A stretch of DNA of 64,000 bases from Lacibacter sp. H407 (GTDB taxonomy: Bacteria; Bacteroidota; Bacteroidia; Chitinophagales; Chitinophagaceae), in NCBI RefSeq assembly GCF_037892605.1, contig NZ_JBBKTU010000001.1:1-64000 (forward strand), given 5' to 3'. The notes under the pieces were generated by a model, which saw only the letters and a list, made by a program, of their open reading frames with translations, was not told where the DNA came from and did no database searches. This document shows, in pieces, positions 34,107 to 43,070 of this stretch. Made by a program: the position numbers and the translations under genes. Numbering within the stretch: the stretch's first letter is position 1; every line of letters begins with the position of its first letter.

Positions 34107-36485
34107 ATGCGTAAACCAATCAAATATTTGTGGCGTGCCTTTTTTATTGGCTTCGGACTTTTCATAGTGCTGGTAATTGGCGCCAATTTCGGCTTGCTCG
34201 GTAAAATGCCTTCCCTTGAAGAGCTTGAAAATCCATCCGCTTCGCTAGCCAGCGAAGTAATTGCTTCAGATGGTACCCTCATGGGAAAATTCTATATGGA
34301 AGACCGTACCAACGTAGAATACAAAGACATTTCAAAAAATGTTGTGAATGCACTCGTTGCAGCTGAGGATGAACGTTTTTATAATCACTCCGGAATTGAT
34401 GGCCGTGCGTTGGCCAGAGCTGTCATGAAGTTTGGCAGCGATGGAGGTGGCTCTACCATTACGCAGCAGTTGGCGTTGAACCTGTTTGGCGGCCGTGCAA
34501 AAAACAAAGTACTGCGGGTTTTCCAAAAAATCCAGGAATGGATCATTGCCGTAAAACTTGAACGCAATTTTACCAAAGATGAAATTATTGCACTCTATCT
34601 GAATACCGTTGAATACAGTGATAACGTATTCGGTATCCGTAATGCATCCAAAACATTTTTTCAGAAAGAACCATCGCTGGTAACAGTAGATGAAGCTGCG
34701 TTATTGATTGGTATGGTGAATGCACCTTATGCATACAATCCCCGTTTGTTTCCGCCAAGAGCCATGCAAAAAAGGAATATGGTGATCAACGATATGGTGC
34801 GTAATAAATTTGTAACAGAAGAGGAAGGTGAAAAACTGAAAAGCAAACCCATCAACCTGAAGTATAAAAAATTAGATGAAAGCACAGGGCTTGCTCCTTA
34901 CTTCCGTGATGTGTTGCGTGATCAGATGAAGAAGTGGGCAAAAGAACACAAAAAGGCAAATGGTGAAACGTACAATATTTATCGTGATGGGTTGAAAATT
35001 TATACCACCATCAATCCACGCATGCAGTTGTATGCAGAAGAAGCTGTATCGAAACACATGAGTGCACTGCAAAAAAATTACTGGACTTTGCCATGGATCA
35101 AAAACAACAGCATCTGGAAAGGGCATGAAAATATTATTGAACGTGCCATGAAAGACAGCGACCGCTGGCGTAAAATGGCCGCTGCCGGAATCAGTGACGA
35201 AGACATTCGAAAAGCCTTCAACACAAAAACGAAAATGAAAGTATTTGCATGGAACAGTAAACGGGAAACCGATACAACCATGACGCCGTACGATTCTGTG
35301 CGTTATCACAAAATGATCATTCAAACTGGTTTTATGGTGATGGATCCATTTACCGGCGAAGTAAAAGCATGGGTAGGTGGTGTAAACTTTAAGAATTTTA
35401 AATTCGATCACGTTAACATCAACACCAAGCGACAGGTAGGTTCAACCTTTAAACCATTGTTGTATGCACATGCTGTTGAAAATGGTTTTACACCTGAAAC
35501 ACCATTACCTGCCGGACCAACTAATTTGGGTGGTAAAATGATCTCAGGTAAAGGTGGCCCAATGGCAATTTGTTTAGCTTATTCCTACAATCCCGGTGCT
35601 GCTTATTTGATGAATCAGTTCGGTGTAAAGAGTGTCATCAATTTTGCACAGAGCGCAGGTATCAAAAGTGAAATGCCTCCTTATCCATCTATTGCGTTGG
35701 GTAGTGCAGACATCAGCGTATATGAAATGCTGCAGAGTTATACCATGTTCCCGACAAATGGTATGAGCACACAGCCGATCTATGTAACACGTATTGAAGA
35801 CCGTAATGGAAATATTTTACAAACCTATGCACCTGAACAAAAAGTAGTAATGAGTGAAGCTGCTGCCTACACTATGGTGAAAATGATGCAGGGCGTAGTT
35901 GATATTGGTACCGGACGTCGTTTACGTGGTATGGGACTTACCGGAGAAATTGGTGGTAAAACAGGAACAACGAACGGCAATACCGATACGTGGTTTATCG
36001 GTTATACGCCACAGTTATTAGCCGGTGGTTGGGTTGGTTGTGATGATCCGTTTCTGAAAATGGTGGGCGAAGGTAACCGAACTGCCTTACCGATCTGGGG
36101 CTACTTCTTTGAAAAAGTATTGGCTGATAAAACATTGGGCATTACCAAAGAAGCAAAGTTTGTACAACCGGAAAGCATGAAGGTGGAATCGTTCATGGAT
36201 TACGAAAACTTTGCAGACAGGTATCGCAATGAGCCTGATGCAGAAAATCCGGATGCAGGAAACGGAACATCTTCCGATTACGGTGACTTGAACCTTACGC
36301 CCGATGCAACACTTGGACCTGAATCGCAACTGACAGAAGAACAGAAAGTATTGCAGGAAGCAAAAAAGCAGGAGGAGAAAAAACCGGATACGAAAAAAGA
36401 TCCAACAAAACCTGCGGCAACAAACGATCCGAAGAAAGACAGCACCAAAAAGAAATGGTGGCCGTTTAAGAAGAAGAATAACTAA
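34107..36485 (+). CDS. Class A penicillin-binding protein (PBP1A-type)
   Basis: A 792-residue bifunctional peptidoglycan synthase. Short cytoplasmic tail, one transmembrane helix (about 9-30), glycosyltransferase-51 domain with EDERFYNHSGID (catalytic Glu), GGSTITQQLALN and ERNFTKDEIIALYLN, and a transpeptidase domain with the serine motif STFK, SYN in the SxN position and KTGTT. A Lys/Asp/Pro-rich tail (KKQEEKKPDTKKDPTKP) ends the protein. The frame is open from 34071, but ATG 34107 (MRKPIKYLW) gives the normal anchor. A possible -7 box TAGATTTG lies at 34056-34063. Confidence 0.95.
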   Translation: MRKPIKYLWRAFFIGFGLFIVLVIGANFGLLGKMPSLEELENPSASLASEVIASDGTLMGKFYMEDRTNVEYKDISKNVVNALVAAEDERFYNHSGIDGRALARAVMKFGSDGGGSTITQQLALNLFGGRAKNKVLRVFQKIQEWIIAVKLERNFTKDEIIALYLNTVEYSDNVFGIRNASKTFFQKEPSLVTVDEAALLIGMVNAPYAYNPRLFPPRAMQKRNMVINDMVRNKFVTEEEGEKLKSKPINLKYKKLDESTGLAPYFRDVLRDQMKKWAKEHKKANGETYNIYRDGLKIYTTINPRMQLYAEEAVSKHMSALQKNYWTLPWIKNNSIWKGHENIIERAMKDSDRWRKMAAAGISDEDIRKAFNTKTKMKVFAWNSKRETDTTMTPYDSVRYHKMIIQTGFMVMDPFTGEVKAWVGGVNFKNFKFDHVNINTKRQVGSTFKPLLYAHAVENGFTPETPLPAGPTNLGGKMISGKGGPMAICLAYSYNPGAAYLMNQFGVKSVINFAQSAGIKSEMPPYPSIALGSADISVYEMLQSYTMFPTNGMSTQPIYVTRIEDRNGNILQTYAPEQKVVMSEAAAYTMVKMMQGVVDIGTGRRLRGMGLTGEIGGKTGTTNGNTDTWFIGYTPQLLAGGWVGCDDPFLKMVGEGNRTALPIWGYFFEKVLADKTLGITKEAKFVQPESMKVESFMDYENFADRYRNEPDAENPDAGNGTSSDYGDLNLTPDATLGPESQLTEEQKVLQEAKKQEEKKPDTKKDPTKPAATNDPKKDSTKKKWWPFKKKNN

Positions 36486-36490
36486 TACTC

Positions 36491-36520
36491 AAAGCCCTGT
36501 ACTAACTACGGGGCTTTTTT
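36491..36520. terminator. Intrinsic terminator after the PBP gene
   Basis: A 9-bp stem AAAGCCCTG/CGGGGCTTT (36491-36499 with 36509-36517, one T-G pair), 9-nt loop, T6. It overlaps the end of the convergent small gene and can serve both strands. Confidence 0.8.
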
Positions 36521-36809
36521 ATGACAGTGATGTACTCCAGCTTAACTTATAAACATCATCTGCTCCCTTCACACAGGTAAACAGAAAGTTTGTAATAAAA
36601 GGAATTTCCAGGTGCTCACCTTTTTCATCAAATGCCACCGTTCCGCTCAAATAAATAGTTGATGAAGAAGTTTCCAATGCTTCACTGTCAAGAGGTACAC
36701 GCTGTTGACCATACCCCAAATCGTAATGACGGTACGCTAATTGTTCTACCATATTCTCCAGCAAATCGGGCCGGTCAAGTATAGCAGCAATGTGAATGTA
36801 GTTGTTCAT
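36519..36809 (-). CDS. Small hypothetical protein
   Basis: A 96-residue soluble protein from ATG 36809 (a TTG at 36836 would add 9 residues). The pattern MNNYIHIAAILDRPDLLENMVEQLAYRHYDLG, then a mixed beta region with GTVAFDEKGEHLEIPFITN, suggests a small alpha/beta fold. No family was recognised. It is convergent with the PBP gene, sharing its terminator. No promoter consensus is obvious upstream. Confidence 0.5.
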   Translation of the reverse strand: MNNYIHIAAILDRPDLLENMVEQLAYRHYDLGYGQQRVPLDSEALETSSSTIYLSGTVAFDEKGEHLEIPFITNFLFTCVKGADDVYKLSWSTSLS

Positions 36810-37012
36810 GATCCAGTCGTTTAACAGATCAACCAATCGCCTCGTTTTCTCCCTTTTCTATACTATTGATGCTGCAATCGCATTTCTGATTAATAAAGAA
36901 ATGTGAAAGCTGTAAAAAGCTGCATCTGTGCATAAACTGCTGCATGAATATTTATGGGCAACCCTTAGGCATATTTTTGCATCTTTGCAACCTAAACAAA
37001 CTACTGATCAAT

Positions 37013-38848
37013 ATGTGTGGAATCGTTGGATATATCGGTTCACGGGAAGCCTATCCCGTAATACTGAAAGGATTAAAGCGACTGGAATACCGTGGTTATG
37101 ATAGTGCCGGTGTGGCATTACTGAACAATGGATTGAACGTTTACAAAAAGAAAGGCAAGGTGGCCCAGCTTGAAGAAGAAGCAATTGGCAAAGATCTGCA
37201 CTCACATATAGGCATTGGACATACCCGTTGGGCAACACATGGTGAACCCAGCGATCGGAATGCACATCCACACATTTCCAACAACGGAAAGCTGGCGATG
37301 ATCCATAATGGCATTATTGAAAACTATGTATCCATTAAAAATGAATTGCTGAAAAAAGGATACAGTTTTAAAAGCGATACCGATACAGAAGTACTGCTCA
37401 ACTTTATTGAAGATATTAAAACCAACAACGAATGCTCGCTGGAAGAAGCCGTGCGTATTGCATTAAAACGTGTAGTAGGTGCTTATGTTATTTTGTTGAT
37501 CGATGAAGATACTCCTGACACCATTATTGCAGCACGTAAAGGAAGTCCATTGGTAATTGGAATTGGAAAAAATGAACACTTTCTTGCAAGCGATGCGTCT
37601 CCCATTATTGAATATACTAAAGAAGTAGTGTATGTAAATGATTACGAACTCGCCATTGTAAAAGCTGATGAGCTCATTCTGAAAAATCTCGGTAACGAAA
37701 AGATCACTCCATATATTCAAAAGCTTGACCTTGAACTGGCGGCTATTGAAAAAGGTGGTTATGATCATTTCATGATCAAGGAGATCAATGAACAACCGCA
37801 TACGATCTATGATTGTTTGCGTGGACGATTAGACCCTGTTGCAGGCACTATTACCATGGCCGGCGTACAGAACAACATGGAGCAACTGAAAAATGCACAA
37901 CGTATTGTGATGATCGCTTGCGGTACCAGTTGGCATGCAGGATTGGTAGCTGAATATATTTTTGAAGAACTCTGCCGCATTCCGGTTGAAGTAGAATATG
38001 CATCTGAATTTCGTTACCGTAACCCGGTGATCAACAAAGGCGATGTGATCATAGCCATTTCGCAAAGTGGTGAAACAGCAGATACCATTGTTGCCATTGA
38101 CAAAGCAAAAGAACAAGGCGCATTTATATTTGGTGTAGTGAACGCTGTTGGCAGCTCCATTGCCCGCTTATCGCATGCAGGTGCTTACACACATGCCGGA
38201 CCTGAGATTGGTGTAGCAAGTACCAAAGCATTCACAGCACAGTTAGCAGTGTTAACCATGGTTGCCTTAAAGATCGCTCTTGAAAAAGGAACCATTACGC
38301 ATGACCGTTATATGCACCTGTTGAATGAACTGCATGAAATTCCTGATAAAGTGAAACTGTTGCTGGAGCATTCCGATAAAGTAAAAGAAATCGGATTGAA
38401 GTATAAAGATGCCAGTGATTTCTTATACCTCGGTCGTGGATATAATTTCCCTGTCGCTCTTGAAGGTGCCTTGAAGCTGAAAGAGATCACTTACATTCAT
38501 GCAGAAGGTTATCCGGCTGCAGAAATGAAACATGGTCCTATTGCATTGGTGGATGAAAAACTACCTGTTGTATTTGTTGCGACCAAAGATCCTTACTACG
38601 AAAAAATTGTGAGTAACATCCAGGAGATCAAAGCAAGAAAAGGTCAGGTGATTGCCGTTGTTTCTGAAAACGATGAAGTAATCCCAACCATGAGCAACGA
38701 TATCATGTTTGTGCCGGAGGCTGATGAAATTGTTGCACCGATATTGAGTGTAATTCCATTGCAACTGCTCTCCTATTATATTGGTGTGGCAAAAGGATTG
38801 GATGTAGATAAGCCACGGAATTTAGCAAAAAGTGTGACGGTTGAATAA
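37013..38848 (+). CDS. glmS: Glutamine-fructose-6-phosphate aminotransferase
   Basis: A 611-residue enzyme that makes glucosamine-6-phosphate from fructose-6-phosphate and glutamine, the first step of UDP-GlcNAc synthesis for peptidoglycan and LPS. The catalytic Cys2 is exposed in MCGIVGYIG. Also visible are GHTRWATHGEPS and an N-terminal amidotransferase domain to about 240, then two SIS domains (ACGTSWHAGL, ISQSGETADT, STKAFTAQL, RGYNFPVALEGALKLKEITYIHAEGY) and the conserved end LAKSVTVE. Start 37013 is set by the catalytic Cys. A TATTTTTG box lies at 36972-36979. No glmS ribozyme was seen upstream. Confidence 0.97.
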   Translation: MCGIVGYIGSREAYPVILKGLKRLEYRGYDSAGVALLNNGLNVYKKKGKVAQLEEEAIGKDLHSHIGIGHTRWATHGEPSDRNAHPHISNNGKLAMIHNGIIENYVSIKNELLKKGYSFKSDTDTEVLLNFIEDIKTNNECSLEEAVRIALKRVVGAYVILLIDEDTPDTIIAARKGSPLVIGIGKNEHFLASDASPIIEYTKEVVYVNDYELAIVKADELILKNLGNEKITPYIQKLDLELAAIEKGGYDHFMIKEINEQPHTIYDCLRGRLDPVAGTITMAGVQNNMEQLKNAQRIVMIACGTSWHAGLVAEYIFEELCRIPVEVEYASEFRYRNPVINKGDVIIAISQSGETADTIVAIDKAKEQGAFIFGVVNAVGSSIARLSHAGAYTHAGPEIGVASTKAFTAQLAVLTMVALKIALEKGTITHDRYMHLLNELHEIPDKVKLLLEHSDKVKEIGLKYKDASDFLYLGRGYNFPVALEGALKLKEITYIHAEGYPAAEMKHGPIALVDEKLPVVFVATKDPYYEKIVSNIQEIKARKGQVIAVVSENDEVIPTMSNDIMFVPEADEIVAPILSVIPLQLLSYYIGVAKGLDVDKPRNLAKSVTVE

Positions 38849-38852
38849 CTGT

Positions 38853-38931
38853 AACTGGTTGCAAGTTCCCGGTTATACGTTATTGCGACTTTAAACTTTT
38901 ATACCTGAAACATGCAACCTGAAACCTGCAA
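38853..38931. repeat. Heptad tract 4 between glmS and the DUF4954 gene
   Basis: Seven 7-bp units (AACTGGT, TGCAAGT, TCCCGGT, TATACGT, TATTGCG, ACTTTAA, ACTTTTA), a 2-bp slip, then four more (CCTGAAA, CATGCAA, CCTGAAA, CCTGCAA) at 38904-38931, the latter a near-perfect 14-bp tandem duplication. It fills almost the whole 92-bp gap. Confidence 0.7.
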
Positions 38932-38940
38932 CTTTCATTT

Positions 38941-41148
38941 ATGAATCCCATCAACAAACAACCGATCTCCGGCATTGGTTACGATTTTATTCCTGCTGCC
39001 CATCTCCCAAAAGGGAAAGATGAATACTATCTCCGCAATAAACAAAACCGGAGTGGCATCAACTATCGCAAATTAACAGCGCTGGAAATAGAAGTATTGG
39101 TGCGAAACCGCAATGCATCCGATAACTGGAACAACCTGCTTGTATCCGATGCATTTAATCCTGAGCTGGTGAAGAACTGTAAGTTTTTTGGTTTGGTACG
39201 TATTGGAAAACTGGAACCTTACTATCTGGAATTTCATTCCATAAAACTACAGGTAGGTTTATACAACAGTACCATCATCAGTTGCGATTTTGGCGACAAT
39301 GTTGTAATCGATAACGTGCACTATCTCTCCCACTACATCATTGGCAACGAAGTGATCATTACCAATGTACATGAAATGGGCACTACCAATTATGCTAAAT
39401 TCGGTAATGGTATTTTAAAACAGGGAGAAGATGAAAAGATCCGCATCTGGCTGGAAGTATGTAATGAAAATGCAGGGCGAAAGATCATTCCGTTCAATGG
39501 AATGTTGCCCGGTGATGCATGGATCTGGAGCCGCAACAGAGATAACAAGTTGCTGCAGCAAAAACTAAAAGATTTTACTGAACTTAAGTTTGATAAACTG
39601 CGTGGCTACTATGGAAAAGTAGGCGACCGAACGGTGATCAAAAGTTGTTCCATCATCAAAGATGTATGGATCGGCAGCGATGCTTATTTAAAAGGTGCTA
39701 CTAAATTAAAAAACCTTACGATCAATTCTTATCCCGGTGCAAGTTCGCAGGTGGGTGAAGGTTGCGAACTGGTGAATGGTATTATGAGCGAAGGATGCAA
39801 AGCCTTCTACGGTGTAAAGGCAGTACGTTTTTACATGGCTTCACATTCGCAATTGAAATACGGAGCAAGGTTGATCAACTCTTATCTTGGCAATAATGCA
39901 ACCATCTCTTGTTGCGAAGTTTTGAACTCACTCATCTTCCCCGCACATGAACAGCATCACAACAACTCTTTCTTGTGTGCGGCCACAATCATGGGGCAAA
40001 GTAATATTGCAGCCGGTGCTACATTGGGCAGTAACCACAACAGCCGCAGTGCCGATGGCGAGTTGATCGCAGGACGTGGTTTTTGGCCGGGGCTCTGTGT
40101 AAGCATCAAACACAATTCAAAATTTGCAACCTATACATTACTTGCAAAAGGAGATTATCCGGTTGAAATGAATATACCGGTTCCTTTTTCATTGGTGAGT
40201 AATGATGAATCGAATAATCAGTTGCAGGTAATGCCCGGCTATTGGTTCATGTATAACATGTATGCGTTGGCCCGTAACGCATGGAAATATATTGATCGGG
40301 ATAAACGGGACCATAAAACACAGGTGTTGGAATATGATTTTCTTGCACCCGATAGTGTAAATGAATTATTTGACGCATTGCGTTTGATGGAACTGGCAAC
40401 AGGAAAAGCGTTGCTAGCCGATCAGAAACTCAACAGCACATCAACAGATGCAGCTTACAGCAAAGCAGGCAAAGAAGCATTGGAGAAAAATGATCGACGC
40501 ATTGCACAATTAGAAATATTGGCTGATAGTTTTGAAAACAGTAAACGAAAAGTACAGTTGTTGAAAGTTGAACGCAGCTATACGATCTTCAAAGAGTTGA
40601 TCGTGTATTACGCAATGGAGCAGTTGTTGCAATTTGTAACAACACATCAAATTAAAACGGTGGATGCATTGCTTGCACAGCTTCCCAAAAAACAAAAACG
40701 CAACAGCTGGATCAACATCGGTGGACAATTAGTTGAAGAAACGGCTTACGAACAACTCAAGCAAAAGATCACTACAAACAAACTGAAAAACTGGGAGGCG
40801 ATCCATAAATGGTATCAATCCCAAGGCGAAGCTTACAGCACTCGAAAATTAGTGCATGCATTGGCTTCGTATTTTGAATTGACAGGTGAAAAGCAATTGA
40901 CAAAAGCAGCATTGAAAACTGCATTGCAGCAATATCTTTCTACTAAAGAATGGATGGTGAACGGCATTAAAGAATCACGGGCAAAAGACTATAGCAATCC
41001 TTTCCGCAAAATGGTGTACGAAACAGAAGCAGAAATGGAAACCGTTACAGGAAAGCTGAGTGAAAATTCGTTTATTCTGCAACAGGTGGAAGAATTAAAA
41101 ACAACAAAAGCATCTGTGCAAAAACTCATCAAACAATTCAAACTATAA
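38941..41148 (+). CDS. DUF4954 family protein (left-handed beta-helix)
   Basis: A 735-residue protein. Residues about 70-400 form a hexapeptide-repeat-like beta-helix (for example IISCDFGDNVVIDNVHYLSHYIIGNEVIITNV and LINSYLGNNATISCCEVLNSLIF), as in GlmU/LpxA acyl- and nucleotidyl-transferases. The rest is helical. The family, almost confined to Bacteroidota and spirochaetes, is uncharacterised. The location directly after glmS hints at sugar-nucleotide or envelope metabolism (inference). A His-rich loop, PAHEQHHNNSF, and GSNHNSRSADGE could be catalytic. Confidence 0.8.
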   Translation: MNPINKQPISGIGYDFIPAAHLPKGKDEYYLRNKQNRSGINYRKLTALEIEVLVRNRNASDNWNNLLVSDAFNPELVKNCKFFGLVRIGKLEPYYLEFHSIKLQVGLYNSTIISCDFGDNVVIDNVHYLSHYIIGNEVIITNVHEMGTTNYAKFGNGILKQGEDEKIRIWLEVCNENAGRKIIPFNGMLPGDAWIWSRNRDNKLLQQKLKDFTELKFDKLRGYYGKVGDRTVIKSCSIIKDVWIGSDAYLKGATKLKNLTINSYPGASSQVGEGCELVNGIMSEGCKAFYGVKAVRFYMASHSQLKYGARLINSYLGNNATISCCEVLNSLIFPAHEQHHNNSFLCAATIMGQSNIAAGATLGSNHNSRSADGELIAGRGFWPGLCVSIKHNSKFATYTLLAKGDYPVEMNIPVPFSLVSNDESNNQLQVMPGYWFMYNMYALARNAWKYIDRDKRDHKTQVLEYDFLAPDSVNELFDALRLMELATGKALLADQKLNSTSTDAAYSKAGKEALEKNDRRIAQLEILADSFENSKRKVQLLKVERSYTIFKELIVYYAMEQLLQFVTTHQIKTVDALLAQLPKKQKRNSWINIGGQLVEETAYEQLKQKITTNKLKNWEAIHKWYQSQGEAYSTRKLVHALASYFELTGEKQLTKAALKTALQQYLSTKEWMVNGIKESRAKDYSNPFRKMVYETEAEMETVTGKLSENSFILQQVEELKTTKASVQKLIKQFKL

Positions 41149-41163
41149 TCGTACGCCTGTTGC

Positions 41164-41577
41164 ATGAACCGCCTTGTAGATGAATACATCGAAAGCCTTT
41201 CCGATGAAAAACGGGAAATATCAGAACAGCTTCGTGAACTGATTCATACCGTTGTTCCGCATGTACAGGAAAAACTTAGTTTCAAAATACCGTTCTATCA
41301 TTATCATGGCATGTTCTGTTACTTAAATGAAGTGAGTGATGGAATTGATCTTGGATTGTGCCGTGGAAAAGATTTGATTGATGTGTTGCCGCAACTTGAA
41401 TTACGTAACAGAGTGATGGTAGCGTCGGTCATCATCCGTAACAAAAAAGAAATTCAAACAAAAAATATACAGGAGGTTTTACTAACTGCAGCCAACTGGC
41501 AGGAGGAAGCAAAGCGGTTGAAGATATCAATGATCAATACAAAGAAGAAAGCCGCTTCAAAAAAGAAACGGCTTTAA
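41164..41577 (+). CDS. DUF1801 (YdhG-like) family protein
   Basis: A 137-residue protein of the YdhG/DUF1801 fold: VDEYIESLSDEKREISEQLRELIHTVVP, EKLSFKIPFYHYHGMFCYLNE and IDLGLCRGKDL. Members are small, soluble and uncharacterised, related to frataxin-like folds in some versions. It begins 15 bp after the DUF4954 gene, so it is probably cotranscribed. The Lys-rich tail KKKAASKKKRL may bind nucleic acid. A hairpin AAAGCCG/CGGCTTT lies inside its last codons. Confidence 0.8.
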   Translation: MNRLVDEYIESLSDEKREISEQLRELIHTVVPHVQEKLSFKIPFYHYHGMFCYLNEVSDGIDLGLCRGKDLIDVLPQLELRNRVMVASVIIRNKKEIQTKNIQEVLLTAANWQEEAKRLKISMINTKKKAASKKKRL

Positions 41578-41590
41578 ATATACTTTTCAC
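41548..41590 (+). terminator. Terminator-like hairpin at the 3' end of the DUF1801 gene
   Basis: A 7-bp stem AAAGCCG/CGGCTTT (41548-41554 with 41569-41575) with a 14-nt loop, overlapping the stop codon, followed by an AT-rich stretch. Weak evidence. Confidence 0.4.
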
Positions 41591-41622
41591 TATGCATCCG
41601 ACGAGTGTGTCAGATGAATCAA

Positions 41623-42948
41623 TTAATCACCCCAAATATTATCTTTTCCATCGAGCCATAATTTCACCAGGTCAGTTGTAACAGATTTTGGACGTTCTAA
41701 CGGGAAGCCCAATGCTCTGTCCCAAATCAAACTGGCCATTACACCTAATGCACGGCTTACTGCAAACAATACGGTGTAGTATTCATATTCCTTCATGCCA
41801 TAATGTACCAGTAACGCTCCGCTGTGCGAATCGACATTCGGCCATGGATTTTTTACTTTTCCTAACGATTGTAAAATAGGCGGTACTACTTCATAAATAT
41901 TCCAAACAGTATTCACCAATTTATCATCGGGCATATGTTTTTTGCCAAATTCCATTTGTGCTGTAAAGCGTGGATCAGTTTTACGCAATACCGCATGGCC
42001 ATAACCCGGCACCACTTTACCGGAGCTTAAGGTTTGCTTTACATATTCTTCAATCTGAACTTTATCAGGCGCATCTGTTCCGAGTGCTTCCTGCATTTCA
42101 AAAATCCATTTGATCACTTCCTGATTTGCCAATCCATGTAACGGACCAGCCAAACCATTCATCCCTGCAGCATAACTCAAATACGGATCACTCAATGCAG
42201 AACCAACGAGGTGAGTTGTGTGAGCGGAAACGTTGCCGCCTTCATGATCAGCGTGGATGGTCATATACAAACGCATCAGTTCCATAAAGCCTTGGTCTTC
42301 GTAACCCAGCATGTGTGCAAGGTTACCGGCCCAATCGAGCAAACCATTCGGATGGATATGTTCGCTATTCTTATACTTACGGCGATAGATATACGCAGCA
42401 ATACGTGGTAAACGGGCAATGAGCGTCATTGCATCATCAAATACCGGCTCCCAGTAATCTTTTTTATTAATCCCTTCGCCATATTTTTTAGCGAACACAC
42501 TTTCTGTTTGCAGGGCCATTACACCTACCACAAACATCGTCATGGGATGTGTGTGCAACGGTAACGAATCAATCGCATCAAATACATGGTTCGGTACATG
42601 ACTGCGACGCTGCCAGTTGTCCGTAACATAATTCACCATTGTATCATCGGGCAAATCACCAGTCAACATCAAATAAAACAGTCCTTCAGGTAACGGCTGT
42701 TCACCTTTGGGGGCTTTGGGAAGTTTTTGTTGCAATTCAGGAATGGTAAATCCACGAAAACGAATCCCTTCCTGTGAATCCAGTAAGGAAGTTTCTGTAA
42801 CAAGACCTGTAATACCACGCATCCCCTGGTAGATCTGCGACAGAGTAACCTCTCCCACCACTTTATTACCATGTTCTTTCAACAGGTTTTTGATCTCCAC
42901 GTTCGCTGCATCAGCTTTTTCCTTGAACCTCTCTTTAATAATGCCCAT
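41623..42948 (-). CDS. Citrate synthase, mitochondrial (eukaryotic-like) type
   Basis: A 441-residue enzyme making citrate from oxaloacetate and acetyl-CoA. The catalytic residues sit in PLHGLANQEV, PGYGHAVLRKTDPR and NPWPNVDSHSG (His, His, Asp as in pig heart enzyme). Long stretches read like animal mitochondrial citrate synthase (HADHEGGNVSAHTTHLVG, SDPYLSYAAGMNGLAGP, RALGFPLERPKS), unlike the hexameric E. coli GltA. This form is common in Bacteroidota. Its promoter (43009-43036) gives a leader of about 55 nt. Confidence 0.95.
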   Translation of the reverse strand: MGIIKERFKEKADAANVEIKNLLKEHGNKVVGEVTLSQIYQGMRGITGLVTETSLLDSQEGIRFRGFTIPELQQKLPKAPKGEQPLPEGLFYLMLTGDLPDDTMVNYVTDNWQRRSHVPNHVFDAIDSLPLHTHPMTMFVVGVMALQTESVFAKKYGEGINKKDYWEPVFDDAMTLIARLPRIAAYIYRRKYKNSEHIHPNGLLDWAGNLAHMLGYEDQGFMELMRLYMTIHADHEGGNVSAHTTHLVGSALSDPYLSYAAGMNGLAGPLHGLANQEVIKWIFEMQEALGTDAPDKVQIEEYVKQTLSSGKVVPGYGHAVLRKTDPRFTAQMEFGKKHMPDDKLVNTVWNIYEVVPPILQSLGKVKNPWPNVDSHSGALLVHYGMKEYEYYTVLFAVSRALGVMASLIWDRALGFPLERPKSVTTDLVKLWLDGKDNIWGD

Positions 42949-43008
42949 GATTGTACTGTTTATAATTGAAGTTTATCGTTGCAATGGTCTGCTTTCAAGT
43001 GAATCGTC

Positions 43009-43036
43009 CAAAGGTAGCCAATCCAGAGTTTCACAA
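43009..43036 (-). promoter_or_regulatory. Promoter of the citrate synthase gene
   Basis: Minus-strand TTG (43036-43034), 17-bp gap, TACCTTTG (43016-43009), a good Bacteroidetes match with the start site near 43004. Confidence 0.6.
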
Positions 43037-43070
43037 CAACAGAGAAGATGAAAAGTTGATGAACTTTTTC

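Noticed and set aside
34872-35411. Antisense open frame of 179 codons inside the PBP gene
   Set aside because: Shadow of a strongly supported coding gene; no domain.
36837-37012. glmS ribozyme or riboswitch before glmS
   Set aside because: No fold or conserved core was recognised. The gap holds only a promoter and two AAAGCTG words.
38853-38931. CRISPR-like array
   Set aside because: Units are 7 bp and degenerate, without 20-40 bp repeats and spacers, and no cas genes are present.
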